This document shows positions 15,973-24,297 of a stretch of 64,000 bases of DNA, piece by piece. The DNA comes from Clostridiales bacterium. GTDB lineage: Bacteria > Bacillota > Clostridia > Christensenellales > Borkfalkiaceae. Position 1 is the first letter of the stretch. Every line of letters begins with the position of its first letter. The DNA is taken from the NCBI GenBank assembly GCA_015069605.1, contig SVII01000006.1, forward strand, positions 1-64,000. Reading direction: 5' to 3'. The notes beneath the pieces are model-generated. The model saw nothing but the letters and a program-made list of their open reading frames with translations, did no database searches and was not told the DNA's origin. The translations under genes and the position numbers were made by a program.

Positions 15973-17301
15973 TTATTTTTCCGTGGACAAAATATCCACA
16001 AGTCCGTAACCGCCATCACGGTTGATACGTATGTTTTTAAAATTGAGTTTCTTTTTGAACGTTTCCAACGTCATACCGTCCAAAAATACGTCTTCAAATT
16101 CTTTGAAAACATTGCCAGCCAATACGATCTCATCGTATTCATTGCCTCTTTTTTTATATTCTTCCAACGCTCGATAAATATCTTCGCCCGTCAATAATCC
16201 CGTACACGTTACCGTGTGTCCGAAAAATTCATTGACAACGGGAAGTACGCTTGCCTGCAAGCCTTCCACCGCCGCGTTGCACTTTTCGCAAACTTCTCGA
16301 TTGATGTCTGCCGCCGATACACCACTGATGACAACCGAGCGTTTAGGTGCGTTCAACGCATACCTGCCCCCGTCCTTTTGAGCAATAAACTCGGCAAGCG
16401 CCGCGTTTGTTTCCATGATAAATTTTGACGTCATACCGATTCCGTTTTCGATTTGTTCAAAATCGCCGTAGAACGCCGCGTCTTTAAAAGGACGTTCCGC
16501 TTTCACAAAATATTCATCAGCGGGCTGTATGAAATTGACGCCGAATTCTTTATTCAGCTCGTCCACGAGATCAAGTAATTTTTCACTATACGACTTGTCC
16601 ACGTCTGAGATGGGATACAATCCCTCGCGATATTTTGTAATCCCCGTCGGCACGCAGGCAAGATCCGCCACCATCGGATAATAGGAAAACAACTTTCTCG
16701 CCGTATATGCAAGCTCTTCCCCGTCGTTTTCGTTGGGCACAAGCACTGCTTGACAATGCATCTGTACACCGCCTTTGGCAAGTTTATCAATCTGCTCAAC
16801 AATTTTTCCTGCAAAACGATTGCGTAATAATTTCACGCGAATTTCAGGATTCATCGTATGCACCGACACGTATAGAGGCGAGAGTTTTAAACGGATAATC
16901 CTTTCCAACCCCTCATCGGAAAGATTGGTCAGCGTCACGAAATTACCGCAAGAAAAGCTCATACCGTAATCGTCGTCTTTGACGTATAAACTTTCGCGCA
17001 TACCCTTAGGCATTTGATCAACGAAACAGAACACGCAACGGTTGTGACAGGTACGGATAGTGGGGTTTTTCTCAAACTCTATTCCGAGGTCTTCCCCTTC
17101 TTCTTTTTCCACCTCGACGGTGGTTTCGCCCTTGCCACGCTTGTCCCGCACCGTCATCGTAAAACCATCCGTTTCACAATAGTATAAATAATCCAACTCG
17201 TCCTCGCAAGCAAAACCATCGAAGGCGATAATCTCGTCCCCGATTTCCAAGCCAAGTTCTTTGGCGATTGAATTGCGTTTTACTTTTGTGATTTTCAACA
17301 T
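15973..17301 (-). CDS. DUF512 PDZ and radical-SAM-like Fe-S protein
   Basis: 442 aa. N-terminal PDZ-like domain (GLEIGDEIIAFDG, residues 17-29), then a CHNRCVFCFVDQMPKG motif (C85, C89, C92) that resembles a radical-SAM CxxxCxxC cluster site, and the C-terminal DUF512 domain. The family is conserved beside der in Clostridia; its substrate is not known. Odd feature: codons for GRYALN (about residue 311) coincide exactly with one copy of the dispersed 20-nt repeat, in a loop just before the conserved VISGVSAA segment. The start codon has only a distant AAAGGT. Confidence 0.85.
   Translation of the reverse strand: MLKITKVKRNSIAKELGLEIGDEIIAFDGFACEDELDYLYYCETDGFTMTVRDKRGKGETTVEVEKEEGEDLGIEFEKNPTIRTCHNRCVFCFVDQMPKGMRESLYVKDDDYGMSFSCGNFVTLTNLSDEGLERIIRLKLSPLYVSVHTMNPEIRVKLLRNRFAGKIVEQIDKLAKGGVQMHCQAVLVPNENDGEELAYTARKLFSYYPMVADLACVPTGITKYREGLYPISDVDKSYSEKLLDLVDELNKEFGVNFIQPADEYFVKAERPFKDAAFYGDFEQIENGIGMTSKFIMETNAALAEFIAQKDGGRYALNAPKRSVVISGVSAADINREVCEKCNAAVEGLQASVLPVVNEFFGHTVTCTGLLTGEDIYRALEEYKKRGNEYDEIVLAGNVFKEFEDVFLDGMTLETFKKKLNFKNIRINRDGGYGLVDILSTEK
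16351..16370 (+). repeat. dispersed 20-nt repeat, copy 1 (inside DUF512 gene)
   Basis: Exact GTTCAACGCATACCTGCCCC on the plus strand, antisense to the DUF512 gene, read there in frame as GGC AGG TAT GCG TTG AAC. Similarity extends on the gene-sense side to AAGGACGGGGG. Confidence 0.85.
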
Positions 17302-17318
17302 ACGAACTTTTTATACCT

Positions 17319-18275
17319 TTATTTCGTTAAATACTCAAATTGCGATAGATCAACCGAATACTGTCTGCAAAGTTTTTGTAAAATTTCCTCAAACACAGGG
17401 GGCAGGGGCGCGTTGAAAGTCATTCTCTCCCCGCTTGTGGGATGCGTGAGCTCCAACTGTTGCGCGTGCAAAAGCTGCCCGTCCACGTTGAATTTTTGCT
17501 TTTTGTACCCATACACAGGATCTCCCACAATCGGGTGGGAAAGATGTTTCGCGTGTACGCGGATTTGGTGCGTTCTGCCCGTTTGTAAAATAAATCGACA
17601 TAAGGTGTAGTCGTTGCCAAACTTTGCCACCGTTTCAAAATCGGTAATTGCAATTTTCCCTTTTCCGTCAGGCAACACCGCCATTTTCAAACGCTCGGTC
17701 GGGTGTCTGCCGATATCCGTCTCCACCCTACCGCTGTCCTCTTTCAAATTCCCTTCCAGGAGCGCGTAATACGTTCTGCGGCAGGTTTTTTGCGCAATTT
17801 GACTTGCAAGCGATACGTGCGCTTTATCGTTTTTCGCCACGACCAATAACCCCGTCGTGTCTTTATCAATACGATGCACTATCCCTGGGCGCAGCACGCC
17901 GCCGATACCGCTCAAAGAATCCAGCGCATACAAGAGCGCGTTGACAAGCGTACCACTTTCGTTGCCGTTGCCGACGTGTACTGTCATGCCTTTGGCTTTG
18001 TTAATCACGGCAAAATCCTTGTCTTGATACACGACGTCAATGGGAATATTTTCCGCTTGCAGGGAATACTCCACCGCTTCGGGAATCACCGCCGCAACCT
18101 CGTCTCCTTGCTTTATTTCCGTACCTGCCTTGGTGATTTGCCTACCGCAAACGGTGACGTTGCCCTCTTCTATGAGTTTTTTAAGCCGCGAACGAGTGAA
18201 ATCTTCCATCTGTTCGTTCAAAAAAACGTCCAGACGTTTTCCACCCTCTTCCGCCACGAAAAAACGTTTATCCAT
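17319..18275 (-). CDS. rluD: RluA-family 23S rRNA pseudouridine synthase
   Basis: 318 aa. N-terminal S4 RNA-binding domain (RLDVFLNEQ...RSRLKKLIEEG, residues 14-38) followed by the RluA catalytic domain with the signature HRIDKDTTGLLVVAKN (catalytic Asp at about 138) and GRTHQIRVH. By family it makes pseudouridines in helix 69 of 23S rRNA. Located 5 bp after lspA, the usual lspA-rluD coupling in Bacillota. The RluA/RluB/RluD assignment within the family is by synteny only. Confidence 0.9.
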   Translation of the reverse strand: MDKRFFVAEEGGKRLDVFLNEQMEDFTRSRLKKLIEEGNVTVCGRQITKAGTEIKQGDEVAAVIPEAVEYSLQAENIPIDVVYQDKDFAVINKAKGMTVHVGNGNESGTLVNALLYALDSLSGIGGVLRPGIVHRIDKDTTGLLVVAKNDKAHVSLASQIAQKTCRRTYYALLEGNLKEDSGRVETDIGRHPTERLKMAVLPDGKGKIAITDFETVAKFGNDYTLCRFILQTGRTHQIRVHAKHLSHPIVGDPVYGYKKQKFNVDGQLLHAQQLELTHPTSGERMTFNAPLPPVFEEILQKLCRQYSVDLSQFEYLTK

Positions 18276-18280
18276 GTGGG

Positions 18281-18964
18281 TTATTCGTCCTTTTTCTCCG
18301 AATTTGCCGTTACTTTTTCTTGCTTTTTACGGCGTTTTTCTTCCGTTTTTTTCTCTTCTTCCGCTTCAGCCTCTTTTGCCAAAGCCTTGTATTTTGCCGT
18401 CATGGGATACATGGCGTCTTTATCGAAAAACAACAACGCAAGCACCAACATCACTGCACCGCCGCAGATGAAAAAGTCCGCAAAATTACACACGGCAAAC
18501 CCAAAACGACTGAGGTCAACCATATCCCTTACACCATACAAAGTGTTGACGTCCCAAACTTGATAATAGACTCTATCAATAAGATTTCCTACTCCGCCTG
18601 CAACGACAAACACAAGTGCAAGTCGAAGAAGCGAACGGCGTTTATCCAAAATAAAATAGAACACGGCGAACACCGTCATCAATACGCCCGTTGCGGCGAT
18701 CACGCCGATTTTTAACCATTCGGGTGCGTTCGTACCCATACCGTAAGAAATACCGCGGTTGTACGTGATACAAAAATTGATCCAACCGGGAATGAATACG
18801 ATTTTAGCAGGCGCGTCCTCTTGCGAGAAATAGGCGTCCGCGAGAATTTTCGTCAGCTGATCGATAAAAATCAATACGAAAAACAAGAGTATCCCCCAAA
18901 GGATTGACCCTTTCAACGAGTACACGCCCCCGCCTTTTTTGTTTTCAATGCATTTATTAGCCAT
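18281..18964 (-). CDS. lspA: lipoprotein signal peptidase II
   Basis: 227 aa from MANKCIENKK; this start has GAAAGGAAA upstream and overlaps the end of pncB by 8 bp. Four membrane helices, with the two catalytic aspartates in VDLSRFGFAVCNFAD and the GNLIDR motif. It cleaves the signal peptide of diacylglyceryl-modified prolipoproteins, acting right after Lgt, which is encoded two genes upstream. Odd: a highly charged 45-aa C-terminal tail (Lys/Glu repeats) that most homologues lack. Confidence 0.93.
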   Translation of the reverse strand: MANKCIENKKGGGVYSLKGSILWGILLFFVLIFIDQLTKILADAYFSQEDAPAKIVFIPGWINFCITYNRGISYGMGTNAPEWLKIGVIAATGVLMTVFAVFYFILDKRRSLLRLALVFVVAGGVGNLIDRVYYQVWDVNTLYGVRDMVDLSRFGFAVCNFADFFICGGAVMLVLALLFFDKDAMYPMTAKYKALAKEAEAEEEKKTEEKRRKKQEKVTANSEKKDE

Positions 18965-20417
18965 CTTTATTTCCTTTCTTTGCATTTTTACGAATTGAAT
19001 CAATCATGCCGATCTTGAGCGCGTGCAATTTTTGCGACAAGTCCACTTTATAAAGCTGCGGCATATCCAAACGGAGATATTCTTCCCAGAATTTAGAAAT
19101 CTCTTCCTTGGAAAACGCTTGTATTTCTTTGAGCGTCGGGAATTTATACACAAGTTTCCCGTCCTTGACGATCGTATGTTGCAAGGGTACTACGTGGAAA
19201 TTTTCCACTTCGTGTTCCTTCCACGTTTCTACGGGGTGGAAAAGCGTTAACGGTTGGTTTTCGTCCACCGTTTCATCGTGCAAAGTGATAAGATCAGCAA
19301 TCGCCATGCCGTTGGTTTTATCATATAAGCGATACAAACTCTTAAAGCCGGGGTTGGTAATTTTCACCGTATTATCCGACAATTTAATCTTGGGCGTCGT
19401 CTCTCCATTTTCACCGATAATAGAGGACAATTTATATACTCCGCCCAAAGACGGTAAATCTTCTGAAGTGATGAGTTTCGTCCCAATCCCCCACGTATCA
19501 ATCTTCGCGCCCTGCTGCAACAAAGAATTGATCAACCGTTCGTCGAGATCGCCCGAAACGCAGATCTTGGCTTCGGGAAAGCCTGCATCGTCCAACATTT
19601 TACGAGCTTTTTTGGACAAATACGCCAAATCGCCGCTGTCCAAACGAATACCCTTGGGCGTATGCCCCGCCTCTTTCAATTCCTTAAACACTTTGATTGC
19701 GTTGGGAATACCGCTGCGCAACGTATCATACGTATCCACAAGCAACATACAGCTGTCGGGATACGCCTTTGCGTATGCGCGGAATGCGTCGTATTCGGTA
19801 GGATAATCCATAACAAAACTGTGCGCCATCGTGCCTGCCACGGGTACGTCGAACATCTGCCCTGCAAGTACGTTCGACGTCGAAGAACAGCCGCCTATAA
19901 TCGCTGCTCTTGCGCCGTAGATTCCTGCATCAGGGCCTTGCGCACGACGTAAACCAAATTCCATCACGATACCATTACCACCCGTTGCGCGAGAAATTTT
20001 CGAGGATTTCGTTGCAATCAACGTTTGGTGATTGATAATATTAAGCAACGCCGTTTCCGCGAACTGCGCTTGGATTAAGGGTGCTTTCACCGTTAAAATG
20101 GGTTCGCTGGGGAACACAATTTCCCCTTCGCGCACCGCATACACGTCACCCGTGAAACGCATATTTTTAATATAGGCAAGGAACTCCTCGTCGAAAAGGT
20201 TTAACGAACGAAGATAGGCAATATCCTCATCGTCAAAATGCCAGTTCAAGAGATAATCCATCGCTTGTTCTAACCCTGCCGCGATTGAATAACTAATCAA
20301 TTCTCTGCGGCGAAAAAACAAATCGAACGTAACCGTTTCTTCGTGTTTACCATTTTTATAAAAGCCGTAGCCCATCGTCAACTGATAAAGGTCTGTCAAT
20401 AAAGTTAAATTCCTCAT
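18957..20417 (-). CDS. pncB: nicotinate phosphoribosyltransferase
   Basis: 486 aa. N-terminal LLTDLYQLTMG, the catalytic core with GLRRAQGPDAG and a conserved SGD (CVSGDLDE) and the active-site histidine in TMAHSFVMD identify the NAPRTase family. It joins nicotinate and PRPP to nicotinate mononucleotide, the salvage entry into NAD synthesis. It is sandwiched between lgt (4-bp ATGA overlap) and lspA (8-bp overlap), so it is translated in the same operon as the lipoprotein-maturation enzymes. Confidence 0.94.
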   Translation of the reverse strand: MRNLTLLTDLYQLTMGYGFYKNGKHEETVTFDLFFRRRELISYSIAAGLEQAMDYLLNWHFDDEDIAYLRSLNLFDEEFLAYIKNMRFTGDVYAVREGEIVFPSEPILTVKAPLIQAQFAETALLNIINHQTLIATKSSKISRATGGNGIVMEFGLRRAQGPDAGIYGARAAIIGGCSSTSNVLAGQMFDVPVAGTMAHSFVMDYPTEYDAFRAYAKAYPDSCMLLVDTYDTLRSGIPNAIKVFKELKEAGHTPKGIRLDSGDLAYLSKKARKMLDDAGFPEAKICVSGDLDERLINSLLQQGAKIDTWGIGTKLITSEDLPSLGGVYKLSSIIGENGETTPKIKLSDNTVKITNPGFKSLYRLYDKTNGMAIADLITLHDETVDENQPLTLFHPVETWKEHEVENFHVVPLQHTIVKDGKLVYKFPTLKEIQAFSKEEISKFWEEYLRLDMPQLYKVDLSQKLHALKIGMIDSIRKNAKKGNKDG

Positions 20418-21532
20418 TTTTCTTCCCTCGTTTCGTTGTCTTTTGTTGCTTGTGTTTCGTTTTTTACCTGCTCGGTAGAAATTTTCTCCTTTTTCTTAAA
20501 GAAATCGAAAATAGACGTTTTCTGCTCTTCCGCAGGCTTTACGTAGTTTTCGGGATAAATTTTACACATCATGTTGACGTTGTTGAGATATGCCACTTCC
20601 TTTTTGTCGTCGCGAATATACTCTGTAATACCGTATGGTTCGCCTTTTGCCGACCCAATCAACACTCCCTCTTTCTTTTTGTTGAGATACAATACCACAA
20701 ACAGGAATACAAGACCACCTACTAACAAACAAAGCGACGTCACCATCGACCAAGGAATCGAATCCCCTAAAATAAATTCAGGCGAACGCAACGGCTCCAT
20801 AATCGATCTTGTAATACCGTAGGCAATAAAATAGAACGCCGTATTGATACCGTTAGGTTTCTTGGGATTTTTCCAAGCGTGAATGAACATTAAAAGTGCC
20901 GCCGTGAACGTCACCAAACTCTCGTATAAGAAAAACGCATAATGCCACGTTCCGCCCGAAATGTCCGTTTCAAACCCGAACAATTTGGAGAAAGTCAAAG
21001 TGAATGATTGTAAACAGCTTCCGCCGTCCGTTTTATTGATATACACGCCGATGGGGAAGAATTGCAACGCTTCATTCGTAATCTCCGCGCCGTACACTTC
21101 TTGATTAGCAAAGTTGCCCCATCTACCGATTGCCTGCGCCAACAACAAGCCCACGACAACGCAATCGCCCACGCGGAAAAAGTTGACTTTCTTTACCCAG
21201 CAAATAATCGCAACGCTTGCTGCGCCGCCCAAAATACCACCCATAATAGACAAACCACCTTGGCGAATGGATTCAAAACTGAACCATTCGGAAAAGGGTA
21301 AACCGCTGGTGATGCAATAGAATAATCTAGTCGTGATGATTGCTACGGGCAAACAGATGCAAAAGAACGTCAAGAATAAATCGGGGGACATATTTCTGCG
21401 TTTAAATAAAAGAGAAATGACGCAAAACGCCGCGATCATACCACAAACGATAATCAGTGCATATGCATAAATTTTAAACCCGAAGATAGAAATACCAGGC
21501 GATTCGTATGCCATCAATGCTGTAAAATTCAT
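20414..21532 (-). CDS. lgt: phosphatidylglycerol-prolipoprotein diacylglyceryl transferase
   Basis: 372 aa, about seven membrane helices. Signature GRWGNFANQEVYG (about residue 142), QGGLSIMGGILGG and the C-terminal region with GxTRSIMEPLR. It transfers diacylglycerol from phosphatidylglycerol to the lipobox cysteine. First gene of an operon lgt-pncB-lspA-rluD driven by the promoter at 21619-21647. The C-terminus carries a cytoplasmic extension of about 70 charged residues beyond the last helix. Confidence 0.94.
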   Translation of the reverse strand: MNFTALMAYESPGISIFGFKIYAYALIIVCGMIAAFCVISLLFKRRNMSPDLFLTFFCICLPVAIITTRLFYCITSGLPFSEWFSFESIRQGGLSIMGGILGGAASVAIICWVKKVNFFRVGDCVVVGLLLAQAIGRWGNFANQEVYGAEITNEALQFFPIGVYINKTDGGSCLQSFTLTFSKLFGFETDISGGTWHYAFFLYESLVTFTAALLMFIHAWKNPKKPNGINTAFYFIAYGITRSIMEPLRSPEFILGDSIPWSMVTSLCLLVGGLVFLFVVLYLNKKKEGVLIGSAKGEPYGITEYIRDDKKEVAYLNNVNMMCKIYPENYVKPAEEQKTSIFDFFKKKEKISTEQVKNETQATKDNETREEK

Positions 21533-21618
21533 ACTGCCTCCTTAAAAGCACGGGATTTTCAGGGATTTCAAGCCTTTATAGCGCATTGATCCGTAAAAAC
21601 CGCATTTTTCATTTTATT

Positions 21619-21647
21619 ATTATAACATAATAATAAAAAATCGTCAA
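21619..21647 (-). promoter_or_regulatory. promoter of the lgt operon
   Basis: Minus strand: TTGACG (21647-21642), 17-bp spacer, TATAAT (21624-21619). The -35 hexamer is part of the terminator stem that ends the upstream folT transcript. Predicted start near 21612, leader about 80 nt with AAGGAGG before lgt. Confidence 0.75.
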
Positions 21648-21668
21648 GGTTTCCCGACGATTTTTTCA
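21634..21668. terminator. folT terminator overlapping the lgt promoter
   Basis: AAAAATCGTC / GACGATTTTT stem with an AAGGTTTCC-type loop and U-runs on either strand. It lies 26 bp after folT and contains the -35 of the lgt promoter. Confidence 0.7.
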
Positions 21669-21693
21669 CGATTTTTATTTTTCTATCACATTC

Positions 21694-22362
21694 TTATACC
21701 GTTTCTTCTACCGTTTCTTCTGATTCTTCCTCCTCTTTCTTTTCGGCGAATCCATAAAAATTCAATTTCAACGGTTTAATTTTTTGCAAAAGCGGCACAA
21801 ACACGAACAATAGTGCATAGTTGACAAGGCTGTTATAAATTTGGCCTTGGATAAAAAATCGGGAAATGAAATACGTCCAAAAATCAACTCCCTTTGCATA
21901 CAACAGCCAAAACGCCGTTGTATTTATCGCCACCGAACAAATCAAAAAGGTCAAAACTGCCGTCAAAGACAACTTTATACAAAGCCCCAACATCCCTTTT
22001 GTTTTCGTACCATTGACGAGAAAACCTGCAATCAACGCGGACATGCCCATAGCAAATCCAATCCATGGATAGTACGCATACCCCCCCGAATGATAGAAAA
22101 ACCCAACGAGATCTCCTAAAAAACAAGCAACAAATCCAAAAAGCGGGCCTATCACGATTCCCGTCAAACAAGACACCGCCAACGTCAAAGAAAACTGTGT
22201 TTCCGCAAGTTTAAACTCAAAAAACATATTCGCGACAACAGTAAATGCCGTCATTATGGCGATATACGCAATTTTGTGACTGCGGTTTTTACGCGAAAGC
22301 GCGTGAGAAAACAGCAATTCTTTCCATTCGATAGAAAAATCGAACACTCCTTGATTTTTCAT
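21694..22362 (-). CDS. folT: ECF transporter S-component, folate type
   Basis: 222 aa, six predicted helices. The start MKNQGVFDF follows AAGGAGG by 8 nt. Sequence and length fit the FolT branch (IAYIAIMTAFTVVANMF; LAETQFSLTLAVSCLTGIVIGPLFGFVACFLGDLVGFF; GGYAYYPWIGFAMG). It binds tetrahydrofolate or folate precursors and docks onto a shared EcfAA'T module encoded elsewhere. The THF-type riboswitch directly upstream independently supports the substrate. The C-terminal tail is acidic (EEEESEETVEETV). Confidence 0.85.
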   Translation of the reverse strand: MKNQGVFDFSIEWKELLFSHALSRKNRSHKIAYIAIMTAFTVVANMFFEFKLAETQFSLTLAVSCLTGIVIGPLFGFVACFLGDLVGFFYHSGGYAYYPWIGFAMGMSALIAGFLVNGTKTKGMLGLCIKLSLTAVLTFLICSVAINTTAFWLLYAKGVDFWTYFISRFFIQGQIYNSLVNYALLFVFVPLLQKIKPLKLNFYGFAEKKEEEESEETVEETV

Positions 22363-22459
22363 AAAAAAAGAAACCTCCTTGATAGAGGTCCGCGAGAATT
22401 TTGAACGCGACCCGTCCTTACGCATTTTTTATTCGTTTCGGACATGGTTGCTTCCTTTT

Positions 22460-22565
22460 GTAGCGGACGCGCCTTCGCACCGCAGAAAGTCAAATCAAGA
22501 TTTTGCTCTCTTTCGTCCACCGACAACGTCCCGTTCGGTGACACTTTACGCGCCAAAGGCTACTC
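22460..22565 (-). promoter_or_regulatory. tetrahydrofolate (THF) riboswitch
   Basis: On the minus strand the leader of folT matches the THF riboswitch consensus: GAGTAG (22565), GCGTAAAGTGTCACCGAACG, GGGACGTTGTCGGTGGACGA, GAGAGC, CGGTGCGAAGG and closing CCGCTAC (22460). The opening GTAG pairs with closing CTAC. Downstream, complementary segments GGTCCGCGAGAATTTTG and its partner around 22385-22420 enclose the folT ribosome binding site, which fits translational control. Confidence 0.85.
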
Positions 22566-22582
22566 TTACTTTTCTATTTCCT

Positions 22583-22611
22583 ATTATACTCTTTTTGTTT
22601 TTAAATAGCAA
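22583..22611 (-). promoter_or_regulatory. promoter of the folT riboswitch transcript
   Basis: Minus strand: TTGCTA (22611-22606), 17-bp spacer, TATAAT (22588-22583), ending 18 bp before the riboswitch begins. Confidence 0.65.
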
Positions 22612-22616
22612 GCAAT

Positions 22617-22647
22617 TTGATATAAAATACTTTTCCCGACGTATAAT
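22617..22647 (+). promoter_or_regulatory. promoter of the DUF421 gene
   Basis: TTGATA (22617-22622) and TATAAT (22642-22647) with a longish 19-bp spacer. The predicted start near 22654 gives a leader of only about 22 nt with no Shine-Dalgarno before the ATG at 22676. Confidence 0.45.
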
Positions 22648-22675
22648 TTTTGCGTAATTTTTCCAAACTGCGCAT

Positions 22676-23362
22676 ATGGGACTTGTTTTTATCCGTACGA
22701 TTATTCTTTTTATTACTCTTTTTGTAATTATGCGTTTGATGGGAAAACGGCAAATTGGTGAAATGCAACCTTACGAACTTGTCATCACGTTGATCATTGC
22801 TGAACTTGCTTGCATTCCGATGGGTGATACGTCTATTCCCTTGTTATATGGTATCGTAGCAATTTTAACCGTCTATTTTTTACACCAAGTGGTGTGCTTA
22901 ATCGATTTGAATTTTAATCAAGCCAAGTTGGTGTTGAGTGGCTCTCCTAGCGTCGTGTTAAACAAAAACGGCATTGATGATTCGCAATTGAAAAAGAACA
23001 ATTTGGACGTCTCCGACCTCATTGAAAGCCTGCGCATTGAGGGATACTTTTCTCTTGACGCCGTCGATTATGCCTTATACGAGGCGGAGGGTACGTTTTC
23101 CGCTTTACCGAAAAAGAATTACCAAGAAAAACAAACTTCCCTGCCCATTATCTTGGTAGATGAGGGAAAATTTGACGAGCGGAATTTGAAACTGACGCAA
23201 AAACCGAAAGGCTATTTTTTGGACGTTTTGCGGCAGCATGGCTGCGATGAATTAAAAAAAGTGCTGGTGATGACGGTGGACGGAAACGGTAAAGTATATC
23301 TGCAAAAAAAACGACAAAAATATAAAGTATTTCATTTGGATTGGGAGGCGCAATTATGGTAA
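22676..23362 (+). CDS. DUF421 (YetF/YrbG-type) membrane protein
   Basis: 228 aa. Three N-terminal helices, the family signature RLMGKRQIGEMQPYELVITL (residues 20-39) and a cytoplasmic alpha/beta domain with GxPxVVLNKNGI and LRIEGYFSLDAVDYALYEAEG. DUF421 proteins form tetramers in the Bacillota membrane; some help spore germination or stress resistance, but the chemical role is unsettled. It overlaps the DUF4363 gene by 7 bp, a pairing often seen in Clostridia. No clear ribosome binding site precedes the start. Confidence 0.88.
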   Translation: MGLVFIRTIILFITLFVIMRLMGKRQIGEMQPYELVITLIIAELACIPMGDTSIPLLYGIVAILTVYFLHQVVCLIDLNFNQAKLVLSGSPSVVLNKNGIDDSQLKKNNLDVSDLIESLRIEGYFSLDAVDYALYEAEGTFSALPKKNYQEKQTSLPIILVDEGKFDERNLKLTQKPKGYFLDVLRQHGCDELKKVLVMTVDGNGKVYLQKKRQKYKVFHLDWEAQLW

Positions 23363-23733
23363 AAACTTTGGTAAGTATGTTGGTGACGCTGTCAATTTTA
23401 ATCGGCGCGGCCATATTTGAAAATGTCTATGTAAAGCATCTTTTTCAAGATTTCCAACGCACCCTATTGACCTTGCAAGACAAAACGGAAAACCATACGG
23501 CAAATTATGAGGACGGCGCTGCCGTGCGGGAATATTGGGAATCTAAAAAAAGCGTTATGTACGTGTGGCTACCCCATTCCACTTTACAAGAATTTGATTA
23601 TCAGCTCAACGAAGCGATTGGGCTACTGTATTCCAAAGATTATCCAAACGTAATTTCTAAGCTGGAAATCCTGCTTGCCATGGCGGAAAACATACCGCAA
23701 ACATATTCCTTGCGACTGGAAAATATTTTTTAA
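23356..23733 (+). CDS. DUF4363 family protein
   Basis: 125 aa from the ATG at 23356, which follows GGGAGG and overlaps the DUF421 stop. One N-terminal membrane segment (VKTLVSMLVTLSILIGAAIF), then an extracytoplasmic four-helix-like domain with the typical WESKKSVMYVWLPHS...EFDYQLNEAIGLLYSKD pattern. It is the usual partner of DUF421 proteins; function unknown. A terminator follows at 23743-23779. Confidence 0.8.
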   Translation: MVKTLVSMLVTLSILIGAAIFENVYVKHLFQDFQRTLLTLQDKTENHTANYEDGAAVREYWESKKSVMYVWLPHSTLQEFDYQLNEAIGLLYSKDYPNVISKLEILLAMAENIPQTYSLRLENIF

Positions 23734-23742
23734 GATAGTATC

Positions 23743-23779
23743 AAAAAGGCACTCGTTGCGTACACGGGTGCCTCTTTTT
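23743..23779 (+). terminator. terminator of the DUF421-DUF4363 operon
   Basis: AGGCACTCGT / ACGGGTGCCT stem with one wobble, 7-nt loop and CTTTTTC tail. Confidence 0.8.
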
Positions 23780-23796
23780 CTTTATTGAATTGTTTT

Positions 23797-24297
23797 TTAC
23801 GCTAAGCCGTAAGTACGAACAATACGCACGTTTGCCTCAAAAATATTCTTTACAAACATCTTGACCGCTTCGCTTGTTGCCGCGTCCATTTCGTCGCTTT
23901 CGTTGCTTTGGATCATCGTAATGATTGCGTTGAAGTTTTTATAAATGATTTGGCAATCCTCATCAATGATCGTATATTCCACCGCTTCCGAGCCGTTCTG
24001 AATTCCAAACATTTCTTCCACAGTATCGTTCATCGCAAACAACGTTTCCATATTGCCCGATTTTAAAAGCTCCGCTGCCTCGTTGTTTAAATCGCACAGC
24101 AGTTGAATGAACCGTTGCAAGTTTTCGTTGCCTTCCAACTCAACTTCAATTTCTTCCGTAGCTTCGATTTCAATTTCAGCCTCATCTTCCGTTTCTTCAA
24201 CCGTTTCAACTTCTTCGAGTTCTTCTACCGCGGCGGATTCTTCTACATCATTTTCAATCGGTTGTTCTTCCTCCAACCATTCCTTCCCCTGATCCAT
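23797..24297 (-). CDS. acidic protein coupled to the UDP-sugar pyrophosphorylase
   Basis: 166 aa. The first 55 residues are extremely acidic (EEE/VEE/EIEIE runs, likely disordered); the rest is a predicted helical domain (ENLQRFIQLLCDLNNEAAEL...EAVKMFVKNIFEANVRIVRTYGLA). Its ATG shares one base with the TAA of the pyrophosphorylase (TAATG), so it is translated by reinitiation and probably acts with that enzyme. I do not recognise the family. Confidence 0.65.
   Translation of the reverse strand: MDQGKEWLEEEQPIENDVEESAAVEELEEVETVEETEDEAEIEIEATEEIEVELEGNENLQRFIQLLCDLNNEAAELLKSGNMETLFAMNDTVEEMFGIQNGSEAVEYTIIDEDCQIIYKNFNAIITMIQSNESDEMDAATSEAVKMFVKNIFEANVRIVRTYGLA

Noticed and set aside
22359..22556. 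65-codon minus-strand frame upstream of folT
   Set aside because: It coincides with the THF riboswitch and leader and has no protein-like character.
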